Source: Antitrichia curtipendula (lineage: Eukaryota; Streptophyta; Bryopsida; Hypnales; Leucodontaceae). From it: DNA of 64,000 bases. A program made the translations under genes and the position numbers. The stretch spans positions 7,006,001 through 7,070,000 of the forward strand of contig OX579637.1 in the NCBI GenBank assembly GCA_951230915.1, given 5' to 3'. This document shows positions 26,401-38,480 of this stretch, piece by piece (position 1 is the stretch's first letter; the number at the start of each line of letters is the position of its first letter). The notes under the pieces were generated by a model. It was not told the DNA's origin and did not search any database. It saw nothing but the letters and a program-made list of their open reading frames with translations.

Positions 26401-29400
26401 TATTTCCATGGATTCAAATACTTGAGAGTATTTGCAACTTCTTCAACCTTGTTGAAGTCGCTTTCAAAATGAAATTCTATGAGATTTGACGTAGGGAGCC
26501 ACTAAAGTACATGGCCAATTTATTCCAAATTCTTTTAATTCACGTGGAGATGGATGAAAATGATGCGCAACTTAAATATTTCCATGGATTCAAATACTTG
26601 AGAGTATTTGCAAGTTCTTCAACCTTGTTGAAGTCGCTTTCAAAATGGAATTCTATGAGATTTGACGTAGGGAGCCATTAAAGTACAAGCCAAATTTATT
26701 CCAAATTCTTTTAATTCACGTGGGCATGGATGAAAATGATGCGCAAGTTAAATATTTGCATGGATTCAAATACTTGAGAGTATTTGCAAGTTCTTCAACC
26801 TTGTTGAAGTCGCTTTCAAAATGGAATTCTATGAGATTTGACGTAGGGAGCCATTAAAGTACAAGCCGAATTTATTCCAAATTCTTTTAATTCATGTCGG
26901 CATGGATGAAAGTGATGCGCAACTTAAATATTTCCATGGATTCAAATACTTGAGAGTATTCGCAAGTTCTTCAACCTTGTTGAAGTCGCTTTCAAAATGG
27001 AGATCTATGAGATTTGATGTAGGGAGCCATTAAAGTACAAGCCAAATTTATTCCAAATTCTTTTAATTCATGTGGGGATGGATGAAAATGATGCGCAACT
27101 TAAATATTTCCATGAATTCAAATACTTGAGAGTATTTCCAACTTCTACGACCTTGTTGAAGTCGCTTTTAAAATGGCGTTCTATAACCTTTGACGTAGGA
27201 AGCCATTAAAGTACAGGCCCAGTTTATTCCAATTTTCTTTTAATTCAGGTGGAGATGGATGAAAATGATGCTTTACTTAAATACTTCCATGAATTCAAAT
27301 ACTTGAGAGTATTTGCAGCTTCTACAACCTTGCTGAAGACTCTTTTAAAATGGAATTCTATGAGATTTGACGTAGGGAGCGACTAAAGTACATGGCCAAT
27401 TTATTCCAAATTCTTTTAATTCACGTGGAGATGGATGAAAGTGATGCGCAAGTTAAATATTTCCATGAATTCAAATACTTGAGAGTATTTGCAAGTTCTT
27501 CAACCTTGTTGAAGTCGCTTTCACAATGGAATTCTATGAGATTTGACGTAGGGAGCCATTAAAGTACAAGCCGAATTTATTCCAAATTCTTTTAATTCAC
27601 GTGGAGATGGCTGAAAATGAAGCGTTACTTAAATACTTCCAGGAATTCAAATACTTGAGAGTATTTGCAACTTCTTCAACCTTGTTGAAGTAGTTTCCAA
27701 AATGGAATTCTATTAGATTTGACGTAGGGAGCCATTAAAGTACAAGCCGAATTTATTCCAAATTCTTTTAATTCACGTGGGCATGGATGAAAGTGATGCG
27801 CAACTTAAATATTTCCATGGATTCAAATACTTGAGAGTATTTGCAAGTTCTTCAACCTTGTTGAAGTCGCTTTCAAAATGGAATTCTATTAGATTTGACG
27901 TAGGGAGCGATTAAAGTACAAGCCGAGTTTATTCCAAATTCATTTAATTCACGTGGGGATGGATGAAAATGATGCGTTACTTAAATACTTCCATGAATCC
28001 AAATATTTGAGAGCATTTGCAACTTCTACAACCTTGTTGAAGTCGCTTTCAAAATGGAATTCTATGAGATTTGGCGTAGGGAGCCATTAAAGTACAAGCC
28101 GAATTTATTCCAAATTCTTTTAATTCACGTGGGCATGGATGAAAGTGATGCGCAACTTAAATATTTCCATGGATTCAAATACTTGAGAGGATTCGCAAGT
28201 TCTTCAACCTTGTTGAGGTCGCTCTCCAAATGGAATTCTATGAGATTTGACGTAGGGAGCCATTAAAGTACAAGCCGAATTTATTCCAAATTCTTTTAAT
28301 TCACGTGGAGATGGCTGAAAATGAAGCGTTACTTAAATACTTCCAGGAATTCAAATACTTGAGAGTATTTGCAACTTCTTCAACCTTGTTGAAGTAGTTT
28401 CCAAAATGGAATTCTATTAGATTTGACGTAGGGAGTGATTAAAGTACAAGCCGAGTTTATTCCAAATTCTTCTAATTCACGTGGGGATGGATGAAAATGA
28501 TGCGTTACTTAAATACTTCCATGAATCTAAATACTTGAGAGCATTTGCAACTTCTACAACCTTGTTGAAGTCGCTTTCAAAATGGAATTCTATGAGATTT
28601 GGCGTAGGGAGCCATTAAAATACAAGCCGAATTTATTCCAAATTCTTTTAATTCACGTGGCCATGGATGAAAGTGCTTCGCAACTTAAATATTTCCATGA
28701 ATCCAAATACTTGAGACCATTTGCAACTTCATCAACCTTGTTGAAGTCGCTTTCAAAATGGAATTCTATGAGATTTGACGTAGGGAGCCATTAAAGTACA
28801 AGCCGAATTTATTCCAAATTCTTTTAATTCACGTGGGCATGGATGAAAGTGATGCGCAACTTAAATATTTCCATGGATTCAAATACTTGAGAGGATTCGC
28901 AAGTTCTTCAACCTTGTTGAGGTCGCTCTCCAAATGGAATTCTATGAGATTTGACGTCGGGAGCCATTAAAGTACAAGCCGAATTTATTCCAAATTCTTT
29001 TAATTCACGTGGGCATGGATGAAAGTGATGCGCAACTTAAATATTTACATGGATTCAAATACTTGAGAGTATTCGCAAGTTCTTCAACCTTGTTGAAGTC
29101 GCTTTCAAAATGGAATTCTATGAGATTTGACGGAGGGAGCCATTAAAGTACAAGCCAAATTTATTCCAAATTCATTTAATTCACGTGGGGATGGATGAAA
29201 ATGATGCGTTACTTAAATACTTCCATGAATCCAAATACTTGAGAGCATTTGCAACTTCATCAACCTTGTTGAAGTCGCTTTCAAAATGGAATTCTATGAG
29301 ATTTGACGTAGGGAGCCATTAAAGTACAAGCCGAATTTATTCCAAATTCTCTTAATTCACGTGGGCATGGATGAAAGTGATGCGCAACTTAAATATTTAC

Positions 29401-32400
29401 ATGGATTCAAATACTTGAGAGTATTTGCAAGTTCTTCAACCTTGTTGAAGTCGCTTCCAAAATGGAATTCTATGAGATTTGACGTAGGGAGCCATTAAAG
29501 TACAAGCCGAATTTATTCCAAATTCCTTTAATTCACGTGGGCATGGATGAAAGTGATGCGCAACTTAAATATTTCCATGGATTCAAATACTTGAGAGTAT
29601 TTGCAACTTCTTCAACCTTGTTGAAGTCGCTTTCAAAATGAAATTCTATGAGATTTGACGTAGGGAGCCACTAAAGTACATGGCCAATTTATTCCAAATT
29701 CTTTTAATTCACGTGGAGATGGATGAAAATGATGCGCAACTTAAATATTTCCATGGATTCAAATACTTGAGAGTATTTGCAAGTTCTTCAACCTTGTTGA
29801 AGTCGCTTTCAAAATGGAATTCTATGAGATTTGACGTAGGGAGCCATTAAAGTACAAGCCGAATTTATTCCAAATTCTTTTAATTCACGTGGAGATGGCT
29901 GAAAATGAAGCGTTACTTAAATACTTCCAGGAATTCAAATACTTGAGAGTATTTGCAACTTCTTCAACCTTGTTGAAGTAGTTTCCAAAATGGAATTCTA
30001 TTAGATTTGACGTAGGGAGTGATTAAAGTACAAGCCGAGTTTATTCCAAATTCTTCTAATTCACGTGGGGATGGATGAAAATGATGCGTTACTTAAATAC
30101 TTCCATGAATCTAAATACTTGAGAGCATTTGCTACTTCTACAACCTTGTTGAAGTCGCTTTCAAAATGGAATTCTATGAGATTTGGCGTAGGGAGCCATT
30201 AAAATACAAGCCGAATTTATTCCAAATTCTTTTAATTCACGTGGCCATGGATGAAAGTGATTCGCAACTTAAATATTTCCATGAATCCAAATACTTGAGA
30301 CCATTTGCAACTTCATCAACCTTGTTGAAGTCGCTTTCAAAATGGAATTCTATGAGATTTGACGTAGGGAGCCATTAAAGTACAAGCCGAATTTATTCCA
30401 AATTCTTTTAATTCACGTGGGCATGGATGAAAGTGATGCGCAACTTAAATATTTCCATGGATTCAAATACTTGAGAGGATTCGCAAGTTCTTCAACCTTG
30501 TTGAGGTCGCTCTCCAAATGGAATTCTATGAGATTTGACGTCGGGAGCCATTAAAGTACAAGCCGAATTTATTCCAAATTCTTTTAATTCACGTGGGCAT
30601 GGATGAAAGTGATGCGCAACTTAAATATTTACATGGATTCAAATACTTGAGAGTATTCGCAAGTTCTTCAACCTTGTTGAAGTCGCTTTCAAAATGGAAT
30701 TCTATGAGATTTGACGGAGGGAGCCATTAAAGTACAAGCCAAATTTATTCCAAATTCATTTAATTCACGTGGGGATGGATGAAAATGATGCGTTACTTAA
30801 ATACTTCCATGAATCCAAATACTTGAGAGCATTTGCAACTTCATCAACCTTGTTGAAGTCGCTTTCAAAATGGAATTCTATGAGATTTGACGTAGGGAGC
30901 CATTAAAGTACAAGCCGAATTTATTCCAAATTCTCTTAATTCACGTGGGCATGGATGAAAATGATGCGTTACTTAAATATTTCCATGGATTCAAATACTT
31001 GAGAGGATTCGCAAGTTCTTCAACCTTGTTGAGGTCGCTCTCCAAATGGAATTCTATCAGATTTGACGTAGGGAGCCATTAAAGTACAAGCCGAATTTAT
31101 TCCAAATTCTTTTAATTCACGTGGGCATGGATGAAAGTGATGCGCAACTTAAATATTTACATGGATTCAAATACTTGAGAGTATTTGCAAGTTCTTCAAC
31201 CTTGTTGAAGTCGCTTTCAAAATGGAATTCTATGAGATTTGACGTAGGGAGCCATTAAAGTACAAGCCAAATTTATTCCAAATTCATTTAATTCACGTGG
31301 GGATGGATGAAAATGATGCGTTACTTAAATACTTCCATGAATCCAAATACTTGAGAGCATTTGCAACTTCATCAACCTTGTTGAAGTCGCTTCCAAAATG
31401 GAATTCTATGAGATTTGACGTAGGGAGCCATTAAAGTACAAGCCGAATTTATTCCAAATTCCTTTAATTCACGTGGGCATGGATGAAAGTGATGCGCAAC
31501 TTAAATATTTCCATGGATTCAAATACTTGAGAGTATTTGCAACTTCTTCAACCTTGTTGAAGTCGCTTTCAAAATGAAATTCTATGAGATTTGACGTAGG
31601 GAGCCACTAAAGTACATGGCCAATTTATTCCAAATTCTTTTAATTCACGTGGAGATGGATGAAAATGATGCGCAACTTAAATATTTCCATGGATTCAAAT
31701 ACTTGAGAGTATTTGCAAGTTCTTCAACCTTGTTGAAGTCGCTTTCAAAATGGAATTCTATGAGATTTGACGTAGGGAGCCATTAAAGTACAAGCCGAAT
31801 TTATTCCAAATTCTTTTAATTCACGTGGAGATGGCTGAAAATGAAGCGTTACTTAAATACTTCCAGGAATTCAAATACTTGAGAGTATTTGCAACTTCTT
31901 CAACCTTGTTGAAGTAGTTTCCAAAATGGAATTCTATTAGATTTGACGTAGGGAGTGATTAAAGTACAAGCCGAGTTTATTCCAAATTCTTCTAATTCAC
32001 GTGGGGATGGATGAAAATGATGCGTTACTTAAATACTTCCATGAATCCAAATACTTGAGAGCATTTGCAACTTCTACAACCTTGTTGAAGTCGCTTTCAA
32101 AATGGAATTCTATGAGATTTGGCGTAGGGAGCCATTAAAATACAAGCCGAATTTATTCCAAATTCTTTTAATTCACGTGGCCATGGATGAAAGTGATTCG
32201 CAACTTAAATATTTCCATGAATCCAAATACTTGAGACCATTTGCAACTTCATCAACCTTGTTGAAGTCGCTTTCAAAATGGAATTCTATGAGATTTGACG
32301 TAGGGAGCCATTAAAGTACAAGCCGAATTTATTCCAAATTCTTTTAATTCACGTGGGCATGGATGAAAGTGATGCGCAACTTAAATATTTCCATGGATTC

Positions 32401-35400
32401 AAATACTTGAGAGGATTCGCAAGTTCTTCAACCTTGTTGAGGTCGCTCTCAAAATGGAATTCTATGAGATTTGACGTAGGGAGCCATTAAAGTACAAGCC
32501 GAATTTATTCCAAATTCTTTTAATTCACGTGGAGATGGCTGAAAATGAAGCGTTACTTAAATACTTCCAGGAATTCAAATACTTGAGAGTATTTGCAACT
32601 TCTTCAACCTTGTTGAAGTAGTTTCCAAAATGGAATTCTATTAGATTTGACGTAGGGAGCGATTATAGTACAAGCCGAGTTTATTCCAAATTCATTTAAT
32701 TCACGTGGGGATGGATGAAAATGATGCGTTACTTAAATACTTCCATGAATCCAAATATTTGAGAGCATTTGCAACTTCTACAACCTTGTTGAAGTCGCTT
32801 TCAAAATGGAATTCTATGAGATTTGGCGTAGGGAGCCATTAAAGTACAAGCCGAATTTATTCCAAATTCTTTTAATTCACGTGGGCATGGATGAAAGTGA
32901 TGCGCAACTTAAATATTTCCATGGATTCAAATACTTGAGAGTATTCGCAAGTTCTTCAACCTTGTTGAGGTCGCTCTCCAAATGGAATTCTATGAGATTT
33001 GACGTAGGGAGCCATTAAAGTACAAGCCGAATTTATTCCAAATTCTTTTAATTCACGTGGGCATGGATGAAAGTGATGCGCAACTTAAATATTTACATGG
33101 ATTCAAATACTTGAGAGTATTTGCAAGTTCTTCAACCTTGTTGAAGTCGCTTTCAAAATGGAATTCTATGAGATTTGACGTAGGGAGCCATTAAAGTACA
33201 AGCCGAATTTATTCCAAATTCATTTAATTCACGTGGGGATGGATGAAAATGATGCGTTACTTAAATACTTCCATGAATCCAAATACTTGAGAGCATTTGC
33301 AACTTCATCAACCTTGTTGAAGTCGCTTTCAAAATGGAGTTCTATGAGATTTGACGTAGGGAGCCATTAAAGTACAAGCCGAATTTATTCCAAATTCTAT
33401 TAATTCACGTGGGCATGGATGAAAGTGATGCGCAACTTAATTCTTACATGGATTCAAATACTTGAGAGTATTTGCAAGTTCTTCAACCTTGTTGAAGTCG
33501 CTTCCAAAATGGAATTCTATGAGATTTGACGTAGGGAGCCATTAAAGTACAAGCCGAATTTATTCCAAATTCCTTTAATTCTCGTGGGGATGGATGAAAG
33601 TGATGCGCAACTTAAATATTTCCATGGATTCAAATACTTGAGAGTATTTGCAACTTCTTCAACCTTGTTGAAGTCGCTTTCAAAATGAAATTCTATGAGA
33701 TTTGACGTAGGGAGCCACTAAAGTACATGGCCAATTTATTCCAAATTCTTTTAATTCACGTAGAGATGGATGAAAGTGATGCGCAAGTTAAATATTTCCA
33801 GGAAATCAAATACTTGAGAGTATTTGCAAGTTCTTCAACCTTGTTGAAGTCGCTTTCAAAATGGAATTCTATGAGATTTGACGTAGGGAGCCATTAAAGT
33901 ACAAGCCAAATTTATTCCAAATTCTTTTAATTCACGTGGGCATGGATGAAAATAAAGCGTTACTTAAATACTTCCAGGAATTCAAATACTTGAGAGTATT
34001 TGCAACTTCTTCAACCTTGTTGAAGTAGTTTCCAAAATGGAATTCTATTAGATTTGACGTAGGGAGCGATTAAAGTACAAGCCGAGTTTATTCCAAATTC
34101 TTTTAATTCACGTCGGCATGGATGAAAGTGATGCGCAACTTAAATATTTCCATGGATTCAAATACTTGAGAGTATTTGCAACTTCTTCAACCTTGTTGAA
34201 GTCGCTTTCAAAATGGAATTCTATGAGATTTGACGTAGGGAGCCATTAAAGTACAAGCCGAATTTATTCCAAATTCCTTTAATTCTCGTGGGGATGGATG
34301 AAAGTGATGCGCAACTTGAATATTTCCATGGATTTAAATACTTGAGAGTATTTGCAACTTCTTCAACCTTGTTGAAGTTGCTTTCAAAATGGAGTTCTAT
34401 GAGATTTGATGTAGGGAGCCATTAAAGTACAAGCCAAATTTATTCCAAATTCTTTTAATTCATGAGGGGATAGATGAAAATGATGCGCACCTTAAATATT
34501 TCCATGAATTCAAATACTTGAGAGTATTTCCAACTTCTACGACCTTGTTGAAGTCGCTTTTAAAATGGCGTTCTATAACCTTTGATGTAGGGAGCCATTA
34601 AAGTACAGGCCCAGTTTATTCCATTTTTCTTTTAATTCAGGTGGAGATGGATGAAAATGATGCTTTACTTAAATACTTCCTTGAATTCAAATACTTGAGA
34701 GCATTTGCAACTTCTACAACCTTGCTGAAGACTCTTTTAAAATAAAGTTCTATGACATTTGACGCAGGGAGCCACTAAAGTACATGGCCAGTTTATTCCA
34801 AATTCTTTTAATTCACGTGGAGATGGATGAAAGTGATGCGCAAGTTAAATATTTCCAGGAAATCAAATACTTGAGAGTATTTGCAAGTTCTTCAACCTTG
34901 TTGAAGTCGCTTTCAAAATGGAATTCTATGAGATTTGACGTAGGGAGCCATTAAAGTACAAGCCAAATTTATTCCAAATTCCTTTAATTCACGTGGGCAT
35001 GGATGAAAATGATGCGCAAGTTAAATATTTACATGGATTCAAACACTTAAGAGTATTTGCAAGTTCTTCAACCTTGTTGAAGTCGCTTTCAAAATGGAAT
35101 TCTATGAGATTTGACGTAGAGAGCCATTAAAGTACAAGCCGAATTTATTCCAAATTCTTTTAATTCACGTGGAGATGGATGAAAATGATGCGTTACTTAA
35201 ATACTTCCATGAATCCAAATACTTGAGAGCATTTGCAACTTCATCAACCTTCTTGAAGTCGCTTTCAAAATGGAGTTCTATGAGATTTGATGTAGAGAGC
35301 CATTAAAGTACAAGCCAAATTTATTCCAAATTCCTTTAATTCACGTGGGCATGGATGAAAATGATGCGCAAGTTAAATATTTACATGGATTCAAACACTT

Positions 35401-35766
35401 AAGAGTATTTGCAAGATCTTCAACCTTCTTGAAGTCGCTTTCAAAATGGAGTTCTATGAGATTTGATGTAGAGAGCCATTAAAGTACAAGCCAAATTTAT
35501 TCCAAATTCCTTTAATTCACGTGGGCATGGATGAAAATGATGCGCAACTTAAATATTTACATGGATTCAAATACTTGAGAGTATTTGCAAGTTCTTCAAC
35601 CTTGTTGAAGTCGCTTTCAAAATGGAATTCTATGAGATTTGACGTAGAGAGCCATTAAAGTACAAGTTGAATTTATTCCAAATTCTTTTAATTCACGTGG
35701 GCATGGATGAAAGTGATGCGCAAGTTAAATATTTCCATGGATTCAAATACTTGAGAGTATTTGCAA
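26401..35766. repeat. 55-monomer tandem duplication, copy D2 (two monomers lost)
   Basis: This copy follows D1 directly. Offset is 9,681 bp up to about 30.95 kb and 9,329 bp afterwards, a difference of exactly 352 bp or two monomers. The match persists to about 35766, where D1 reads TTTGCAACTTC (26438) and this copy reads TTTGCAAGTTC. I compared rare markers and stretches around them rather than every base, and found the copies almost identical outside the deletion. Such similarity implies recent duplication, or an assembly duplication. Confidence 0.87.
30905..31080. repeat. Mosaic monomer at the two-monomer deletion in D2
   Basis: The left part (TTCTCTTAATTC) matches D1 near 21240 and the right part (GAGAGGATTCGC, CTCTCCAAATGG, TTCTATCAG) matches D1 near 21680-21730, so two monomers have been removed in register. 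Between them, 30961-30970 reads ATGATGCGTT, where both expected donors read GTGATGCGCA. That patch is the form found in the neighbouring CATTTAATTC monomers (near 21100). The monomer therefore has three sources, consistent with exchange plus conversion. Confidence 0.75.
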
Positions 35767-37940
35767 GTTCTTCAACCTTGTTGAAGTCGCTTTCAAAATG
35801 GACTTCTATGAGATTTGACGTAGAGAGCCATTAAAGTACAAGCCAAATTTATTCCAAATTCTTTTAATTCACGTGGGCATGGATGAAAATGAAGCGTTAC
35901 TTAAATACTTCCAGGAATTCAAATACTTGAGAGTATTTGCAACTTCATCAACCTTCTTGAAGTCGCTTTCAAAATGGAGTTCTATAACCTTTGACGTAGG
36001 GAGCCATTAAAGTACAGGCCCAGTTTATTCCAATTTTGTTTTAATTCAGGTGGAGATGGATGAAAATGATGCTTTACTTAAATACTTCCATGAATTCAAA
36101 TACTTGAGAGCATTTGCAACTTCTACAACCTTGCTGAAGACTCTTTTAAAATAAAGTTCTATGACATTTGACGTAGGGAGCCACTAAAGTACAGGGCCAA
36201 TTTATTCCAAATTCTTTTGATTCATGTGGAGATGGATGAAAGTGACGCGCAACTTAAATATTTCCATTGATTCAAATACTTGAGAGTAATTGCAACTTCT
36301 TCAACCTTGTTGAAGTCGCTTTCAAAATGGAATTCTATGAGATTTGACGTAGAGAGCCATTAAAGTACAAGCCGAATTTATTCCAAATTCTTTTAATTCA
36401 CGTGGGCATGGATGAAAGTGATGCGCAACTTAAATATTTGCATGGATTCAAATACTTGAGAGTATTTGCAACTTCTTCAACCTTGTTGAAGTCGCTTTCA
36501 AAATGGAATTCTATGAGATTTGACGTAGAGAGCCATTAAAGTACAAGCCGAATTTATTCCAAATTCTTTTAATTCACGTGGGCATGGATGAAAGTGATGC
36601 GCAAGTTAAATATTTCCATGGATTCAAATACTTGAGAGTATTTGCAAGTTCTTCAACCTTGTTGAAGTCGCTTTCAAAATGGACTTCTATGAGATTTGAC
36701 GTAGGGAGCCATTAAAATACAAGCCAAGTTTATTGCAAATTCTTTTAATTCACGTGGGGATGGATGAAAATGATGCGCAACTTAAATATTTCCATGAATT
36801 CAAATACTTGAGAGTATTTCCAACTTCTACGACCTTGTTGAAGTCGCTTTTAAAATGGCGTTCTATAACCTTTGACGTAGGGAGCCATTAAAGTACAGGC
36901 CCAGTTTATTCCAATTTTCTTTTAATTCAGGTGGAGATGGATGAAAATGATGCTTTACTTAAATACTTCCATGAATTCAAATACTTGAGAGCATTTGCAA
37001 CTTCTACAACCTTGCTGAAGACTCTTTTAAAATAAAGTTCTATGACATTTGACGTAGGGAGCCACTAAAGTACAGGGCCAATTTATTCCAAATTCTTTTG
37101 ATTCATGTGGAGATGGATGAAAGTGATGCGCAACTTAAATATTTCCATGAATTCAAATACTTGAGAGTATTTCCAACTTCTACGACCTTGTTGAAGTTGC
37201 TTTTAAAATGGCGTTCTATAACCTTTGACGTAGGGAGCCATTAAAGTACAGGCCCAGTTTATTCCAATTTTCTTTTAATTCAGGTGGAGATGGATGAAAA
37301 TGATGCTTTACTTAAATACTTCCATGAATTCAAATACTTGAGAGCATTTGCAACTTCTACAACCTTGCTGAAGACTCTTTTAAAATAAAGTTCTATGACA
37401 TTTGACGTAGGGAGCCACTAAAGTACAGGGCCAATTTATTCCAAATTCTTTTGATTCATGTGGAGATGGATGAAAGTGACGCGCAACTTAAATATTTCCA
37501 TTGATTCAAATACTTGAGAGTAATTGCAACTTCTTCAACCTTGTTGAAGTCGCTTTCAAAATGGAATTCTATGAGATTTGACGTAGAGAGCCATTAAAGT
37601 ACAAGCCGAATTTATTCCAAATTCTTTTAATTCACGTAGGCATGGATGAAAATGATGCGTTACTTAAGTACTTCCATGGATTCAAATACTTGAGAGTATT
37701 TGCAAGTTCTTCAACCTTGTTGAAGTCGCTTTCAAAATGGACTTCTATGAGATTTGACGTAGGGAGCCATTAAAATACAAGCCGAGTTTATTCCAAATTC
37801 TTTTAATTCACGTGGCCATGGATGAAAGTGATGCGCAACTTAAATATTTCCATGGATTCAAATACTTGAGAATATTTGCAAGTTCTTCAACCTTGTTGAA
37901 GTCGCTTTCAAAATGGAATTTTATGAGATTTGAAGTAGGG
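35767..37940. repeat. Dimer-based repeat zone
   Basis: The zone alternates a 177-bp monomer (AGGCCCAGTTTATTCC with CCAATTTT, CAGGTGGAGATGG, GATGCTTTAC, GCTGAAGACTC, AATAAAGTTC) with a CCACTAAAGTACAGGGCC monomer. The 177-bp form occurs at about 36031, 36912 and 37265, spaced 881 and 353 bp. A stretch of about 377 bp at 36035-36411 recurs at 37269-37645 with the odd GTGACGCGC and CCATTGATTC markers (36244 and 37478). It forms a transition, mixing core types with forms common in the divergent zone. Confidence 0.78.
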
Positions 37941-38162
37941 AGAAATTAAAGTACAAGCCGAATTTATTCCAAATTCTTTTAATTCACGTGGCCATGGATG
38001 AAAGTGATGCGCAACTTAAATATTTCCATGGATTCAAATATTACTGGGAGTATTTGCAAGTTCTACAACCTTGTTGAAGTCGCTTTCAAAATGGAATTCT
38101 GTGAGATTTGACGTAGGGAGCCATTAAAGTACAAGCCGAATTTATTCCAAATTCTTTTAATT

Positions 38163-38168
38163 CACGTG
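38163..38168. other. CACGTG palindrome (representative copy)
   Basis: CACGTG sits in TTAATTCACGTGGG and is present in most core monomers, once per 176 bp. CACGTG is the core of the plant G-box and of bHLH or bZIP sites, and TTCACGTG is one base off the yeast CDEI consensus RTCACRTG. No binding is shown by the sequence. In divergent monomers the site is often CAGGTG, and in a core subset CACGTC or CATGTG. Confidence 0.7.
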
Positions 38169-38480
38169 GGCATGGATGAAAGTGATGCGCAACTTAAATA
38201 CTTCCATGAATTCAAATACTTGAGAGTATTTGCAAGTTCTTCAACGTTGTTGAAGTCGCTTTCAAAATAGACTTCTATGAGATTTGACGTAGGGAGCCAT
38301 TAAAGTACAAGCCAAATTTATTCCAAATTCTTTTAACTCACGTGGGGATGGATGAAAATGATGCGTTACTTAAATACTTCCATGAATCCAAATACTTGAG
38401 AGCATTTGCAACTTCTACAACCTTGTTGAAGTCGCTTTCAAAATGGAATTCTATGAGATTTGACGTAGGGAGCCATTAAA

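Noticed and set aside
242..33018. Repeated 70-codon open reading frames starting at ATGGAATTC in the core
   Set aside because: They are the satellite itself. In most monomers this frame stops at once in ATTTGACG (TGA); where the base change gives ATTTGGCG the frame stays open until the TAA in GCCATTAAAG of the next monomer. Translated copies vary just as the DNA does, with no sign of protein-level constraint.
38036..38058. Possible third loop inversion (AAATATTACTGGGAG)
   Set aside because: This is an insertion and substitution in the first stem-loop, not the reverse complement of TGAG, so it does not support the inversion idea.
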